Source: Thalassotalea fonticola (GTDB taxonomy: Bacteria > Pseudomonadota > Gammaproteobacteria > Enterobacterales > Alteromonadaceae). Taken from it: a stretch of 64,000 bases of DNA. The notes beneath the pieces are model-generated. The model searched no databases and was not told the origin of the DNA. It was given only the letters and a program-made list of their open reading frames with translations. Both the position numbers and the translations under genes were made by a program. The number at the start of each line of letters is the position of its first letter. The first letter of the stretch is position 1. The stretch covers positions 2,666,001 through 2,730,000 of the forward strand of contig NZ_CP136600.1 in assembly GCF_032911225.1 (NCBI RefSeq), in the 5' to 3' direction. Below, one piece after another: positions 49,314-58,638 of the stretch.

Positions 49314-50540
49314 TTATCCCTGAACTGCTGAATACATGTCCCACATTGGTGTAAATATACCAAGCGCGAGAATTAATACCAAGCCAGCCATAAAACTGAT
49401 TAATATTGGTTCGATTCTGTCGGTTAATGTTTTCAAATCATAATCGACTTCGCGTTCATAATATTCTGCGACTTCTTCAAGCAGTTCGTCAATTTTACCG
49501 GTTTCTTCACCTACTGAAATCATTTGTAAAACTAGCGGCGTAAAAAGGTCACTTGCCTTGGCTGTGCGTAATAGCGTATCTCCGGTTTCTACTCTTTGAC
49601 GCATTTTTCGAACCTTGTCACTCATAAAGCTATTACCAATGGCGTCTGCAGTTAAACTTAAGCCAGCAGTAATTGGAATTCCGGCGCGCAATACTATCGA
49701 AAAACTATGAGAAAAGCGTGCTAACAAGGAGCGTTCAATGATTTCACCGACAAGGGGAATTTTTATTTTACGTTTATCCCAGCTATACAAACCGTCTTCA
49801 GTGGCAATATAGCGTTTAAAGGAAAACACACTGATAAACATAATGGCTAAAATAAGCCACCAATAATTGGTAAAAAAATTCGAACTGGCAATAAGCCACT
49901 GTGTTGTTATTGGCAGCTCCGTTTGAAACTGCTTAAACATGTCTGCAAAAATTGGAATTACCCAAATATTTAAAATGAACATAGCGATAACAATAGCGAC
50001 AACAACGAAGCTCGGGTAACGCATTGCTTGTTTTATATTTTTTTTGGTTTCTTCTTCACGCTCTAAATACTGGGCAAGTTTGGCAAATGACTCATCAAGT
50101 TGACCGGTATTTTCGCCAACATGTACAACTGACACCATCAGTTTACCGAACACCAAAGGATAGTTCGCCATAGAAGAAGACAAGCTAAAGCCTTTTTCTA
50201 GTTTTTCATGAATAGCAAATAGCACATCCTTTAAGGCTTTTGATTTAGTGGTATCAGCCAAACCTCGCATTGCACTCAATATAGGCACGCCTGAGCGCAT
50301 TAATGCATACATTTGCCGACAAAACATGATCATATCGATTGGCGATACTTTTTTTGAAACCAGCCAGCCAGACATGTTAATGTCGGATGCTTCAGCGTCA
50401 GTTGCTGCCGCTTTAATTGTAATGGGGATAATACTTTGCTTACTTAACTGTTCAGCCACAGCGGTGCTTGAGCTCGCATCTATCGCGCCCGAAACTTGTT
50501 TGCCGTGACTGCTCCGGCCAATGTAATGAAATACTGCCAT
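49314..50540 (-). CDS. mshG: MSHA platform protein MshG (PilC/GspF family)
   Basis: Inner-membrane platform protein of the pilus motor, 408 residues. It has two repeated cytoplasmic GspF domains, one with FCRQMYALMRSGVPILSAM and one with FSHSFSIVLRAGIPITAGL, separated by membrane helices; a last helix near 375-395 follows RIEPILISFMAG. It couples the ATPase MshE to pilin insertion and extraction. Confidence 0.94.
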   Translation of the reverse strand: MAVFHYIGRSSHGKQVSGAIDASSSTAVAEQLSKQSIIPITIKAAATDAEASDINMSGWLVSKKVSPIDMIMFCRQMYALMRSGVPILSAMRGLADTTKSKALKDVLFAIHEKLEKGFSLSSSMANYPLVFGKLMVSVVHVGENTGQLDESFAKLAQYLEREEETKKNIKQAMRYPSFVVVAIVIAMFILNIWVIPIFADMFKQFQTELPITTQWLIASSNFFTNYWWLILAIMFISVFSFKRYIATEDGLYSWDKRKIKIPLVGEIIERSLLARFSHSFSIVLRAGIPITAGLSLTADAIGNSFMSDKVRKMRQRVETGDTLLRTAKASDLFTPLVLQMISVGEETGKIDELLEEVAEYYEREVDYDLKTLTDRIEPILISFMAGLVLILALGIFTPMWDMYSAVQG

Positions 50541-50560
50541 TATGTAACCTCAACCTGGGG

Positions 50561-52276
50561 TTAGTTAATATCTATCACTTCAGTTAAACGTAATACTTCA
50601 TCTACTGTGGTTACACCTTGCACAGCATAATCATAGGCGGCAAGAGCTAAAGGTCGATAACCCTCACTCTGCTTAGCTGCCTGACTGAATTCTACGGTAT
50701 CTTCTTTTTTCAATGCATCCATCATAGCTGTATTTAATTCTAATAATTCAAATACACCAACTCTTCCGTGGTAACCACTGTAGTTACAAGACTGACACCC
50801 GCTGCCTTTATAAAATTGAGTACTAGGTTTACTGCCCGTTAAATTTTCCAGCCAAATAATTTCTTGTAGCTCTAATTGATGTTCAATAGTACAACTTCGA
50901 CAAATGCGCCGCACCAATCTTTGTGCAACTATTGCTCGCAAAGCACTACTCACGAGAAACCCTGGAGCGCCCATATCTATTAATCTAATAGCAGAAGTAA
51001 TCGCATCGTTGGTGTGTAAGGTAGAAAGTACCATATGGCCGGTTAGCGCGCCGCGCATACCAATATCAACAGTTTCAGAGTCACGCATCTCGCCAACCAT
51101 TAATACATCTGGATCTTGGCGAAGCGCAGTTCTTAATACACGAGCAAAACTTAACTCTATTTTATCACTCACTTGCACTTGGTTAATTCGCGGCAACCGA
51201 TACTCAACAGGATCTTCAACGGTAATAATTTTAGTTTCAGGCTTGTTCAACTCTGATAACGCTGCATAAAGTGTCGTTGTTTTACCTGAACCTGTCGGTC
51301 CGGTGACTAATACCATGCCGTTGGAACGGGTTATTTGTAATCTTAAACGTTTAATCAAGTCATCAGGTAAACCAGTTTGCTCCAGCTTAATAATACCACT
51401 GGTTTGATCAAGTAAGCGCATTACCACTGACTCACCAAATTGCACTGGCATGGTTGACATTCGCACGTCTATTTCATGCCCTTTAATACGCAAATGAAAA
51501 CGGCCATCTTGAGGTAAACGTTTTTCAGAAATATCTAAGCTTGCCATAAGCTTTAATTTAAGCACTAAGGCATTAGCAATTTTTGCCTGGTTGATAATGC
51601 TTTCTTGTAAAATGCCATCAACACGTTGTCGAATTCTTAAGCGCTCTTTTTCAGGCTCAATATGAACATCAGATGCACGCATTTGCACCGCATCTTCAAA
51701 AACTGATTGCAGCAGTTTATCAACAGTAGCATCACTGGATTCACTGTCAGCAGCAAAATCAATTTCTTTGGCATCAACATATTCTTCTTCGAGCTGACTG
51801 GCAAAAGACTCTATTTCAGCGGTGCGTCTGTATAAATTATCAAAGGCATTAAATATTTGAGACTCAGTAACCGCTGCAAGTTTTAATTCCCTAGGAGCAA
51901 GATAAACTTCTAATTGATCTAAAGCATTAAGGTCTGCCGGATCGCTCATCCCTAATAAAACAGTATCATCATCATATTCAAGCACTAATGCTCGTAAGCG
52001 ACGAGCATGTACTTCAGGTAACAGACCAACAACATTGGGTGCGATAAATCTCTGGGTTATATCAATAAATGGCAAATTCATTTGCTTAGCTAAAAACTGT
52101 AGCAACTGTCGTTCGCTAATAAATCCGAGCTCTATTAATGAAGCCCCTAATTTACGATGAGTGGTATTTTGCAATTGTAATGCATGGGCAAGTTGCTCAT
52201 CAGAGATAATACTTTCTTCAACGAGTAAATCGCCTAATCGTAATTTTAATTTTAATTTTAATTTTGGTGTTGCCAT
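50561..52276 (-). CDS. mshE: MSHA pilus extension ATPase MshE with c-di-GMP-binding MshEN domain
   Basis: GspE/PilB-type secretion ATPase of 571 residues that powers pilus extension. The N-terminal domain (about 12-66) contains two tandem RLGDLL...LxxxLxxQ-like motifs, the pattern that binds cyclic di-GMP in V. cholerae MshE. The C-terminal ATPase has Walker A GPTGSGKTT, an Asp box, Walker B and a tetracysteine zinc site (CRSC...CQSC). The first residues after MATP are a KLKLKLKLRL run encoded by a perfect hexanucleotide repeat at 52242-52265. Confidence 0.95.
   Translation of the reverse strand: MATPKLKLKLKLRLGDLLVEESIISDEQLAHALQLQNTTHRKLGASLIELGFISERQLLQFLAKQMNLPFIDITQRFIAPNVVGLLPEVHARRLRALVLEYDDDTVLLGMSDPADLNALDQLEVYLAPRELKLAAVTESQIFNAFDNLYRRTAEIESFASQLEEEYVDAKEIDFAADSESSDATVDKLLQSVFEDAVQMRASDVHIEPEKERLRIRQRVDGILQESIINQAKIANALVLKLKLMASLDISEKRLPQDGRFHLRIKGHEIDVRMSTMPVQFGESVVMRLLDQTSGIIKLEQTGLPDDLIKRLRLQITRSNGMVLVTGPTGSGKTTTLYAALSELNKPETKIITVEDPVEYRLPRINQVQVSDKIELSFARVLRTALRQDPDVLMVGEMRDSETVDIGMRGALTGHMVLSTLHTNDAITSAIRLIDMGAPGFLVSSALRAIVAQRLVRRICRSCTIEHQLELQEIIWLENLTGSKPSTQFYKGSGCQSCNYSGYHGRVGVFELLELNTAMMDALKKEDTVEFSQAAKQSEGYRPLALAAYDYAVQGVTTVDEVLRLTEVIDIN
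52242..52265 (-). repeat. Hexanucleotide microsatellite at the start of mshE
   Basis: Four tandem 6-base AAATTA units on the minus strand, in frame, each coding Lys-Leu. Copy-number change would lengthen or shorten the MshE N-terminus by two residues per unit without a frameshift. Confidence 0.8.
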
Positions 52277-52278
52277 TA

Positions 52279-53385
52279 TTATTCCCCCAACTCTATAAGT
52301 CGTTGTTTGGCAAACTGCACTGAATTGCTAGACAGTCGCCCAAGCGCAATCGCTTTTTGATAAGCTGAAGTTGCAGGTTGATATTGCTCATTACTATCAT
52401 AAGAAATGGCTAGGGCTAGCCACCATCGACTTTGTTGTGGGCGCATAACTAACAGCTTGTTATAGGCATTAATTGCCGAGCTATGATGATCGCTTTGTGA
52501 AGCCATTGAAGCTAATGCTAATTGATATTCTAGAAGGTTACTGCTTGCTAACTCATTTAATACTTTAAATGCTTTTTCATTATTACCTTCGGTAGAATAA
52601 ATGCGCGCTAACATTAAACGAAAATCTTCATTGTTAGGTAACAGCACCACACCTTGGGTTAATAAATTTTTTGCCGGTTGATAAGTCTTACGACCAAACC
52701 ACAAAGCAGCTAATTCTTTGCGCGCTTCAACATGATATGGTTGTAAAATAATGGCTTCTTCTAATAAAGATTCAGCTTTTTTTAACTGACCATTTTTTAA
52801 AGCTCGTTTAGCAATACTTAGCTTTTTATTCGATAATTGTTCTGGAGTTAACTCAACTTTGGATATCACTAAAGATGAGTCTTTTCTCACCGACTTATCA
52901 ACTTTAGGCTTTTCTATAGAAGTACCGTTGCTTTCAACGATTGCTACAGGCTTTGCTTTTGCAATAACAGCCTTAGGCTTCTGAGCCGTGTTGATAATTT
53001 CGGTCGAAGTTATATTCACATATTCATTCGCTACTATGTCAGTAGTACTTTTTATTACTTTAGGTGTTACCTGTTCAGTTAATACCTTAGAGGTAGGCAC
53101 AACAACTTCAGTGGCAATGGCTTGTTGTTTAACTTTCGTTTTGCTTGTAGTTAACGCTTTATCAATAGTAGCTGGTGTTGAGGGAGCAGCATTCATATAG
53201 GGCAATAATAAATACATAGCCGCAATACAGATGCTGGCTGTTATCACTACAGCAATAATAATTGTCGTTAAGCTTTTGTTTGCAGTCCTCGCTATTGCAC
53301 GACTTTGATATTGACCAGTCGTTAATGCTTGCTCATCAGCTTTACGTTTATCCAGATCTTTTAGCATTTCATTAATAACGCTCAT
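52279..53385 (-). CDS. mshN: MSHA biogenesis protein MshN (TPR protein)
   Basis: From ATG 53385 the protein is 368 residues and begins MSVINEMLKDLDKRK, the family N-terminus; a longer frame to 53454 would overlap mshM by 73 nt. A membrane helix (about 40-62) follows a short cytoplasmic part. A Thr/Lys/Val-rich linker (about 65-185) precedes TPR repeats (about 190-365). The start overlaps the mshM stop by 4 nt. Likely an inner-membrane scaffold for the pilus machine. Confidence 0.86.
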   Translation of the reverse strand: MSVINEMLKDLDKRKADEQALTTGQYQSRAIARTANKSLTTIIIAVVITASICIAAMYLLLPYMNAAPSTPATIDKALTTSKTKVKQQAIATEVVVPTSKVLTEQVTPKVIKSTTDIVANEYVNITSTEIINTAQKPKAVIAKAKPVAIVESNGTSIEKPKVDKSVRKDSSLVISKVELTPEQLSNKKLSIAKRALKNGQLKKAESLLEEAIILQPYHVEARKELAALWFGRKTYQPAKNLLTQGVVLLPNNEDFRLMLARIYSTEGNNEKAFKVLNELASSNLLEYQLALASMASQSDHHSSAINAYNKLLVMRPQQSRWWLALAISYDSNEQYQPATSAYQKAIALGRLSSNSVQFAKQRLIELGE

Positions 53386-54281
53386 TGTAAAACCCCAAAA
53401 TAAACTGCACTCATCATTGTTATAACTGTTGTCCCACTTAAAAATAAAGGCCACCCCAAACAGCTGGGCTCATCAACCGATTCTGTATCTTTAATTGCTA
53501 ATGACACATCTTTGGCACTCGCAACATATTTACCTTGGCCATAACATAGCATCAGTATTTTATGACACAGAATATTCACCAATCTAGGTGTACCGCAACT
53601 TACTTTTGCGATGCGTTTGTATAAAGCATTTGAAAATAAATTCGGCCCTTTGTGACCCGCTATTCGCAACCTATGCTCAATATAATATTGAACTTCACTA
53701 GGGTTCATAGTTCTTAATTGATAGGCAAATGTTATGCGTTGTTTAAGCTGCCTAAAATTATTTTCATTTAAGCGCTGATCAAGTTCAGGCTGCGCAAACA
53801 GTACAACCTGCAATAATTTACGCGTTTCAGTTTCTAGGTTAGTAAATAACCTCAACGCTTCTAAACTTTCTTCCGGTAATGCCTGTGCCTCATCAAGAAT
53901 TAATACTACAGAATGGCCACTTGCATGTAACTCCAACAAACGTTTCTGGATGCGTTCGCTGAGCAAATTTACATTCATTCGTTGTGCTTGCTTTATTCCT
54001 AATTCGGCCGCTAAAGCCCGGCGTAATTCATCTGGCTTCAAATAAGGATTAGGAATATAAGCGGTAACAAAATGCTCCGGAATCTCGTTTAATAACTTCC
54101 GGCATATTAATGTTTTGCCAGTACCAACTTCACCGATAACTTTGATAAATCCTTCACCATTTTTTAGCGCTACCAACAATACATCAAGGGCTTCATGATG
54201 CGGTTGAAGCCCTAAATAGAAATTGGTATTCGGGGTCAAAGTAAACGGTAACTCTGACAACCCATAATGGTACAAATACAT
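53382..54281 (-). CDS. mshM: MSHA biogenesis ATPase MshM (ExeA/GspA-like)
   Basis: AAA ATPase of 299 residues related to ExeA/GspA, which assist secretin insertion through peptidoglycan. Walker A is GEVGTGKT (50-57), Walker B VVLILDEAQAL (about 125-135), and the opening MYLYHYGLSELPFTLTPNTN is typical. A single C-terminal hydrophobic segment (about 277-298) suggests membrane anchoring. It lies 3 bases after mshL. Confidence 0.9.
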   Translation of the reverse strand: MYLYHYGLSELPFTLTPNTNFYLGLQPHHEALDVLLVALKNGEGFIKVIGEVGTGKTLICRKLLNEIPEHFVTAYIPNPYLKPDELRRALAAELGIKQAQRMNVNLLSERIQKRLLELHASGHSVVLILDEAQALPEESLEALRLFTNLETETRKLLQVVLFAQPELDQRLNENNFRQLKQRITFAYQLRTMNPSEVQYYIEHRLRIAGHKGPNLFSNALYKRIAKVSCGTPRLVNILCHKILMLCYGQGKYVASAKDVSLAIKDTESVDEPSCLGWPLFLSGTTVITMMSAVYFGVLQ

Positions 54282-54284
54282 TGG

Positions 54285-55976
54285 TTACTCGCTTTCAGGA
54301 AACCATTTTTGCAACAATGAACGTGCTTCTTTGATCTGGTCTTGCCAAGTTTCTTTGCCAATAACTACCGGCTTCAATAAAATTACTAGTTCTTTTTTAA
54401 CAATTGACTCACTACGGTTAGTAAACAGTTCGCCTAAATATGGAATATCGCCTAAGAATGGTGTTTTCGATTCTATCTCAGATTTGCTCGACTCAATTAA
54501 ACCGCCTAAGACAATAACTTCACCCGATTTAGCTTTAACGATAGTATCCGATTCTCTAACTCTAGATTTTGCTAATGGCAATAAAATATCTTCTTGGCTG
54601 AAGGTTAAGCTTTTCAGCTGTTCACTCGTTACAGTTACCGATGGATGCACATGCAATATTACTTCGCCTGATTCGTTGATTTGTGGCGTTACATCTAAAG
54701 CAATACCAGAAAAGAAAGGGGTTAATTCAATTTCAGGAGTAACCGTAGTGGCATTCCCAGTAATTGTTGTGCTTGATACCTCGGTAACAAAATATTCATC
54801 TTCGCCAACTTTTATTACGGCTTTTTGGTTGTTTGTTGCTGTAACTCTTGGGCTAGATAGAACTTGCACTTTACCTTGCGTTGACAACAAAGTAATTAAT
54901 CCCGAAAAGTCAGTACCTGAGATAGCTAAATTACCACCGCCACCAATTATTGATGAGATACCATTTCCAGCGATATTACCAGTACTGCTAAAGCCAACAT
55001 TACCGGAGTCTACATCTCCTATAGCAGCCCATGAAATACCTTGTTGATAATCATCATTAAGGGTAACTTCTAATATTTTCGCTTCAATAATTACCTGACG
55101 GCGTAAATGCTCTTGTGATTGCGTAATAAAACCTTCAATGGCTTTAATTTCATTCGGTAAGGCTTTTACGGTAATTAAGCCAGCTTGTGGCGATACAATT
55201 ACTGTACGCCCACCTTCAGTGCCGATTAACGCTTGCAAAGTTTCTTGTAATTCTAACCAATAATCAGATTCGTTTTCGGTAAAAATATTTATTCCGCTAC
55301 GCTGATCCTGACTATTCCCTTGACGATTACTATTAGAAGAATTGCCATTATTAGAAGAGCCACTATTGTTTGAATTATTATTTCCGCCTTGGCTGTTATT
55401 GCCAGAGTTGGGATCATTACTTGAGACACCACCAGAATTAACGCTAGTGGATGAAAGACCTGAACGTTTTAAAAATAGGTAATCGAGGGCAATAGTTTGG
55501 GTGCGCATACCAGCAGGGTATACTTGGATAACTCTATTGGTTTTCTTGATATCGAAACCATAAATATCTTGTACAATATCTAAAATCTCTGAAAGCGTTA
55601 CTTCGCTCAAATTTAAGGTAATATCACCTTCTACATCTGGATGTATAGCTATCGAGTAATCACTATCATTAACAATTGCTGAAAAGAAATCTTTGGCTGG
55701 TATTTGATTCGCAGCGATATCCATGCGCTTTTCTACCATCAAAGAGTCTCGCGCTGACGCTAATCCTTGTTGCATAATATCTTGCTGAACCGCTAACGGC
55801 ACTTGCGACAGTGGTTTGGTTTTTGCCTGTTTTTCGCTTTTAATTGAATCATCAAGCACATCTTTTGGCTCTTCTTGCTTGGTTGTTGCCTCTTTTGGCT
55901 GCTCAGCAGTGGAAGAACACCCCGACAGGGTTATCGCTGTGGTGCAGAATAAACTTAATAACAAATGCTTTTTCAT
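54285..55976 (-). CDS. mshL: MSHA outer-membrane secretin MshL
   Basis: Secretin forming the outer-membrane pore of the MSHA pilus; 563 residues. A lipoprotein signal ends in LSGCSS (Cys20). A STN/N0-like domain (about 90-155), a Ser/Asn/Gly-rich low-complexity linker (about 180-230) and an N1-like domain precede the secretin barrel with VQVLSSPRVTATNNQKAVIKVG and VIVLGGLIESSKSE. The gap to mshK is 11 bases. Confidence 0.93.
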   Translation of the reverse strand: MKKHLLLSLFCTTAITLSGCSSTAEQPKEATTKQEEPKDVLDDSIKSEKQAKTKPLSQVPLAVQQDIMQQGLASARDSLMVEKRMDIAANQIPAKDFFSAIVNDSDYSIAIHPDVEGDITLNLSEVTLSEILDIVQDIYGFDIKKTNRVIQVYPAGMRTQTIALDYLFLKRSGLSSTSVNSGGVSSNDPNSGNNSQGGNNNSNNSGSSNNGNSSNSNRQGNSQDQRSGINIFTENESDYWLELQETLQALIGTEGGRTVIVSPQAGLITVKALPNEIKAIEGFITQSQEHLRRQVIIEAKILEVTLNDDYQQGISWAAIGDVDSGNVGFSSTGNIAGNGISSIIGGGGNLAISGTDFSGLITLLSTQGKVQVLSSPRVTATNNQKAVIKVGEDEYFVTEVSSTTITGNATTVTPEIELTPFFSGIALDVTPQINESGEVILHVHPSVTVTSEQLKSLTFSQEDILLPLAKSRVRESDTIVKAKSGEVIVLGGLIESSKSEIESKTPFLGDIPYLGELFTNRSESIVKKELVILLKPVVIGKETWQDQIKEARSLLQKWFPESE

Positions 55977-55987
55977 ATTATTTCTAC

Positions 55988-56296
55988 TTATTTGGTCAAA
56001 GCGTTAGTAAACAAGACTAGCTCTATCGTTTCGGAAGAACTTTGTAATACCACTTTTTGTTTTTCTATTTGAATAACTCTAAATTCTTCAAGGCTATCAC
56101 CGACAACCAGAGTCTTTTGATTAATAATGGCTGTGCGTGAATTGCCTGAAATAATGACAGAGTATAACTTCAGATTCTTTGCAAGTGACTCTCTATCTAT
56201 CGCCGAGCTGGTAAATGGCCGCGTAGGGTCAAGTTCCTCAGCATGAATACTTGTCGTACAGGTCATTAAAGTAGCTACTAAGAATAATTTAAACAC
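55988..56296 (-). CDS. mshK: MSHA biogenesis protein MshK (PilP-like)
   Basis: Small exported protein of about 102 residues with a signal peptide (cleaved near IHAEEL) and one beta domain resembling PilP: LDPTRPF followed by SVIISGNSRTAIINQKTLVVGD. I prefer GTG at 56296, seven bases after GGAG; a TTG one codon upstream (56299) is too close to it. It overlaps the mshJ end by 8 nt. Likely a periplasmic contact for MshL. Confidence 0.82.
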   Translation of the reverse strand: MFKLFLVATLMTCTTSIHAEELDPTRPFTSSAIDRESLAKNLKLYSVIISGNSRTAIINQKTLVVGDSLEEFRVIQIEKQKVVLQSSSETIELVLFTNALTK

Positions 56297-56966
56297 CAAT
56301 AAACTCCTTAGTTGTACTTAAGCTGTACATTTCTATATTCAATGTAGCGGAAGGATAATCATCAACAATATAGTCAAATTCGTGCCAATAAAAAGACCAT
56401 GAAAGTTGCTCTACATTCTTTAAATAATCGCGCAGTTGAAAATAGTTACCCTGCAGGCTAACTCGAATGGTATGGCGATATAAATCAATTTTCTTAGACG
56501 AGCTTTCTTTGAGCGTTTTTTCAGTGCTTAATTCATCTTTGATTAGCTGCTCTGGAGCAAGCGCATTAAATGAAATTAACTTCACCCCTGGAGACAACTG
56601 CAACATATCCTGTAATGCCTGTCGCATTTTACTGGGTGAAATAAGTTCATCAGTTAATGAGAGCAAGTCATTATCTATATCATCCAATTTACTACGATAC
56701 AGTGCTATTTGTTTATCAAGCTCTTTGTTAGGATCATTAGCTAGTTCAACTTGCGCTTTCGCTGATTCCAGAGTGATTTTACTGTTTTTGCTTTTAAGTT
56801 GGCTAATCGAATTATTTATACGCTTATTTTTACTTTGCGCGTTCTCAAAAACAAATGCATTAAACAATAAAAAGCAAATAACAACGCCGGCAAGCAAAAT
56901 AATATACTGCTCTCGCAGACTTAACTTGGAAAATTTCTCTGAAAACACGAACCATTGTTTTTGCAT
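56289..56966 (-). CDS. mshJ: MSHA biogenesis protein MshJ (PilO/GspM-like)
   Basis: 225-residue bitopic membrane protein: membrane helix about 22-42, a coiled coil (about 45-105) and a small ferredoxin-like periplasmic domain. It corresponds to PilO/GspM in alignment complexes. The start overlaps the mshI2 stop by one base. Confidence 0.84.
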   Translation of the reverse strand: MQKQWFVFSEKFSKLSLREQYIILLAGVVICFLLFNAFVFENAQSKNKRINNSISQLKSKNSKITLESAKAQVELANDPNKELDKQIALYRSKLDDIDNDLLSLTDELISPSKMRQALQDMLQLSPGVKLISFNALAPEQLIKDELSTEKTLKESSSKKIDLYRHTIRVSLQGNYFQLRDYLKNVEQLSWSFYWHEFDYIVDDYPSATLNIEMYSLSTTKEFIGV

Positions 56967-57571
56967 TATTTTGACTCCACACTTTCAGTAATTGTCGAGC
57001 TAACCACAAAGGATGTATATCCACCTTCATTGATATTTAAATTAAATTCTGAAAAACGTTTACCCGCCATAAAAATGGAATCTTGAAAACCCGACAACCA
57101 AAGTGGAACTGAATCAGCATTACGTGCCAGACCTTGCATACTTATACTGTCATCACTGATTTTTACTGACGTTAAGCTTACTTCTCTATTATGATATTGA
57201 GAGATTTCAGTCATAACACTAGCAAAACCACTTAAGCGTACTTGGGTTTGGTCAGTAAGTTGTCGATGTAATACCTGCTTATTTTGAAAAATAAATTTAA
57301 GTCTTGATAAGTGATTTACTTTTCTCGGATCAACAACTCTTGATTTTAATATATCTTCAATTTGCTCTAATTGATTTGAAAGTTGCATATTCTTATTTTT
57401 CAAAGAGGTGTATTGCTCATTTAATGCTGAATGATTTACATTAAAGTATGCTGTTATAAGTATGCATATAAGAAAAAAAACGGCCCATACCCGTACCACG
57501 TTAGTTAATGTTAACCACGTTTGTACTGCTACCAGTTCATCTCTTAATAAATTAATACGAGCCTTAGTCAT
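56966..57571 (-). CDS. mshI2: MSHA biogenesis protein MshI2 (PilN-like)
   Basis: About 201 residues from ATG 57571 (MTKARINLLRDELV); an ATG seven codons upstream would lengthen the overlap with mshI. The short cytoplasmic N-terminus contains the INLL motif that in PilN docks onto PilM. A membrane helix (about 27-45), a coiled coil and a periplasmic domain follow. Overlaps mshI by 8 nt. Confidence 0.84.
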   Translation of the reverse strand: MTKARINLLRDELVAVQTWLTLTNVVRVWAVFFLICILITAYFNVNHSALNEQYTSLKNKNMQLSNQLEQIEDILKSRVVDPRKVNHLSRLKFIFQNKQVLHRQLTDQTQVRLSGFASVMTEISQYHNREVSLTSVKISDDSISMQGLARNADSVPLWLSGFQDSIFMAGKRFSEFNLNINEGGYTSFVVSSTITESVESK

Positions 57572-58475
57572 TATCGGCTCCCAATTTTTCAAATTCGATT
57601 AAGCCACCGATGCTGGCAGCACAATTTCTCATCTGCTGATAAGGCTCAGGTAAATCTAATTTAGAAACTGTGACATTAGTGTTTTTATCAAGGCTTTCGA
57701 TGATAAAGTCTTCATGTTTGACTGGCAGCAATACCTTAATTTCATGCACAGGTGTTTGTTTGAGTAGACGCTCGAAGTAATCCATAGATTTTTGTACTTC
57801 GATACTTAATGAATCGCAAATACCTTTACTAAGTTGCTCAGTTGAGTAACCGCCAACATCATGGAAGCCTCGTAATTTTCTTGAAAAAAATATTTGCCCA
57901 TTTTTAACAATAATAACAAACACTTCTTCAAAAGGTTGCTGACAGATCATTAAAATAGAATGTTCGCTTTGTGGCAGCAAGTTGGCAAAAGCAAACTCAT
58001 CAGTAATGATGCCCTTAAGGTCAATTTGGTAACGTTTAAAACTGTCGGTATATTTCTTAAGGCTGGTTAAGTGGCTGCAAACTACATTAATTTTTTGCGT
58101 ACCCGATACAACTACTGGCGAGTCATAATAATCCGCAATCATTTCATCAGGATCAATTGGCACTATATCTTTAACAAGCCATTTAATCGCAGCCGGAATT
58201 TCGTTGTCAGGTAAGTCAGGTTTATTTATTTGGACATTATAATAATGGCTGGCAGACAGAACCAAGTGACCACTGCCTTGAATATTATGAGTAGATAACA
58301 ATTCGTCGAGCCAATCACCTGCGCTTTCGCTCGTTTCAGTAAAAAATTCGCCTGTTTTTCTTTCGGCATCACTGCCATTATCTAAGGCGTACGAACCTGC
58401 TTGGCTTCTAAGTGCGATACCAAACTTGCCATCGGTAGATTTTCTATTAAAAAGTGTTTTTAATCCGTTCAACAT
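57564..58475 (-). CDS. mshI: MSHA biogenesis protein MshI (PilM-like)
   Basis: 303-residue cytoplasmic actin-fold protein related to PilM/GspL, docking the inner-membrane alignment complex to the motor. Recognisable features are the N-terminal FGIALRSQAGSYAL strand, PAAIKWLVKDIVPIDPDEM and RKLRGFHDVGGYSTEQLSKGI. It is the first gene of the MSHA locus here; mshH, which precedes it in Vibrio, is absent. Confidence 0.85.
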   Translation of the reverse strand: MLNGLKTLFNRKSTDGKFGIALRSQAGSYALDNGSDAERKTGEFFTETSESAGDWLDELLSTHNIQGSGHLVLSASHYYNVQINKPDLPDNEIPAAIKWLVKDIVPIDPDEMIADYYDSPVVVSGTQKINVVCSHLTSLKKYTDSFKRYQIDLKGIITDEFAFANLLPQSEHSILMICQQPFEEVFVIIVKNGQIFFSRKLRGFHDVGGYSTEQLSKGICDSLSIEVQKSMDYFERLLKQTPVHEIKVLLPVKHEDFIIESLDKNTNVTVSKLDLPEPYQQMRNCAASIGGLIEFEKLGADND

Positions 58476-58582
58476 CTTATTTTTATTACCTTTACAAGGA
58501 CAAAGAAGTCATAATGCTTAAAAACATTACTACCCAAGTCTTAAGCCATTATCACCTATTTGCTCTTTGGTGCAAGATATTT

Positions 58583-58588
58583 ATTATA
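58583..58588 (-). promoter_or_regulatory. Putative -10 box of the msh operon
   Basis: TATAAT on the minus strand about 108 bases upstream of mshI, in an AT-rich divergent promoter region shared with the PLP-enzyme gene. The -35 is weak. Confidence 0.3.
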
Positions 58589-58638
58589 TTATGTATATAT
58601 GAAGAAAATCAGTGATTTGCCATGTTCAGGTTAAATAT

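Noticed and set aside
54331..55047. Long open frame of 238 codons on the plus strand
   Set aside because: It is antisense to mshL, has no ribosome-binding site, and mirrors codons of a strongly supported secretin gene.
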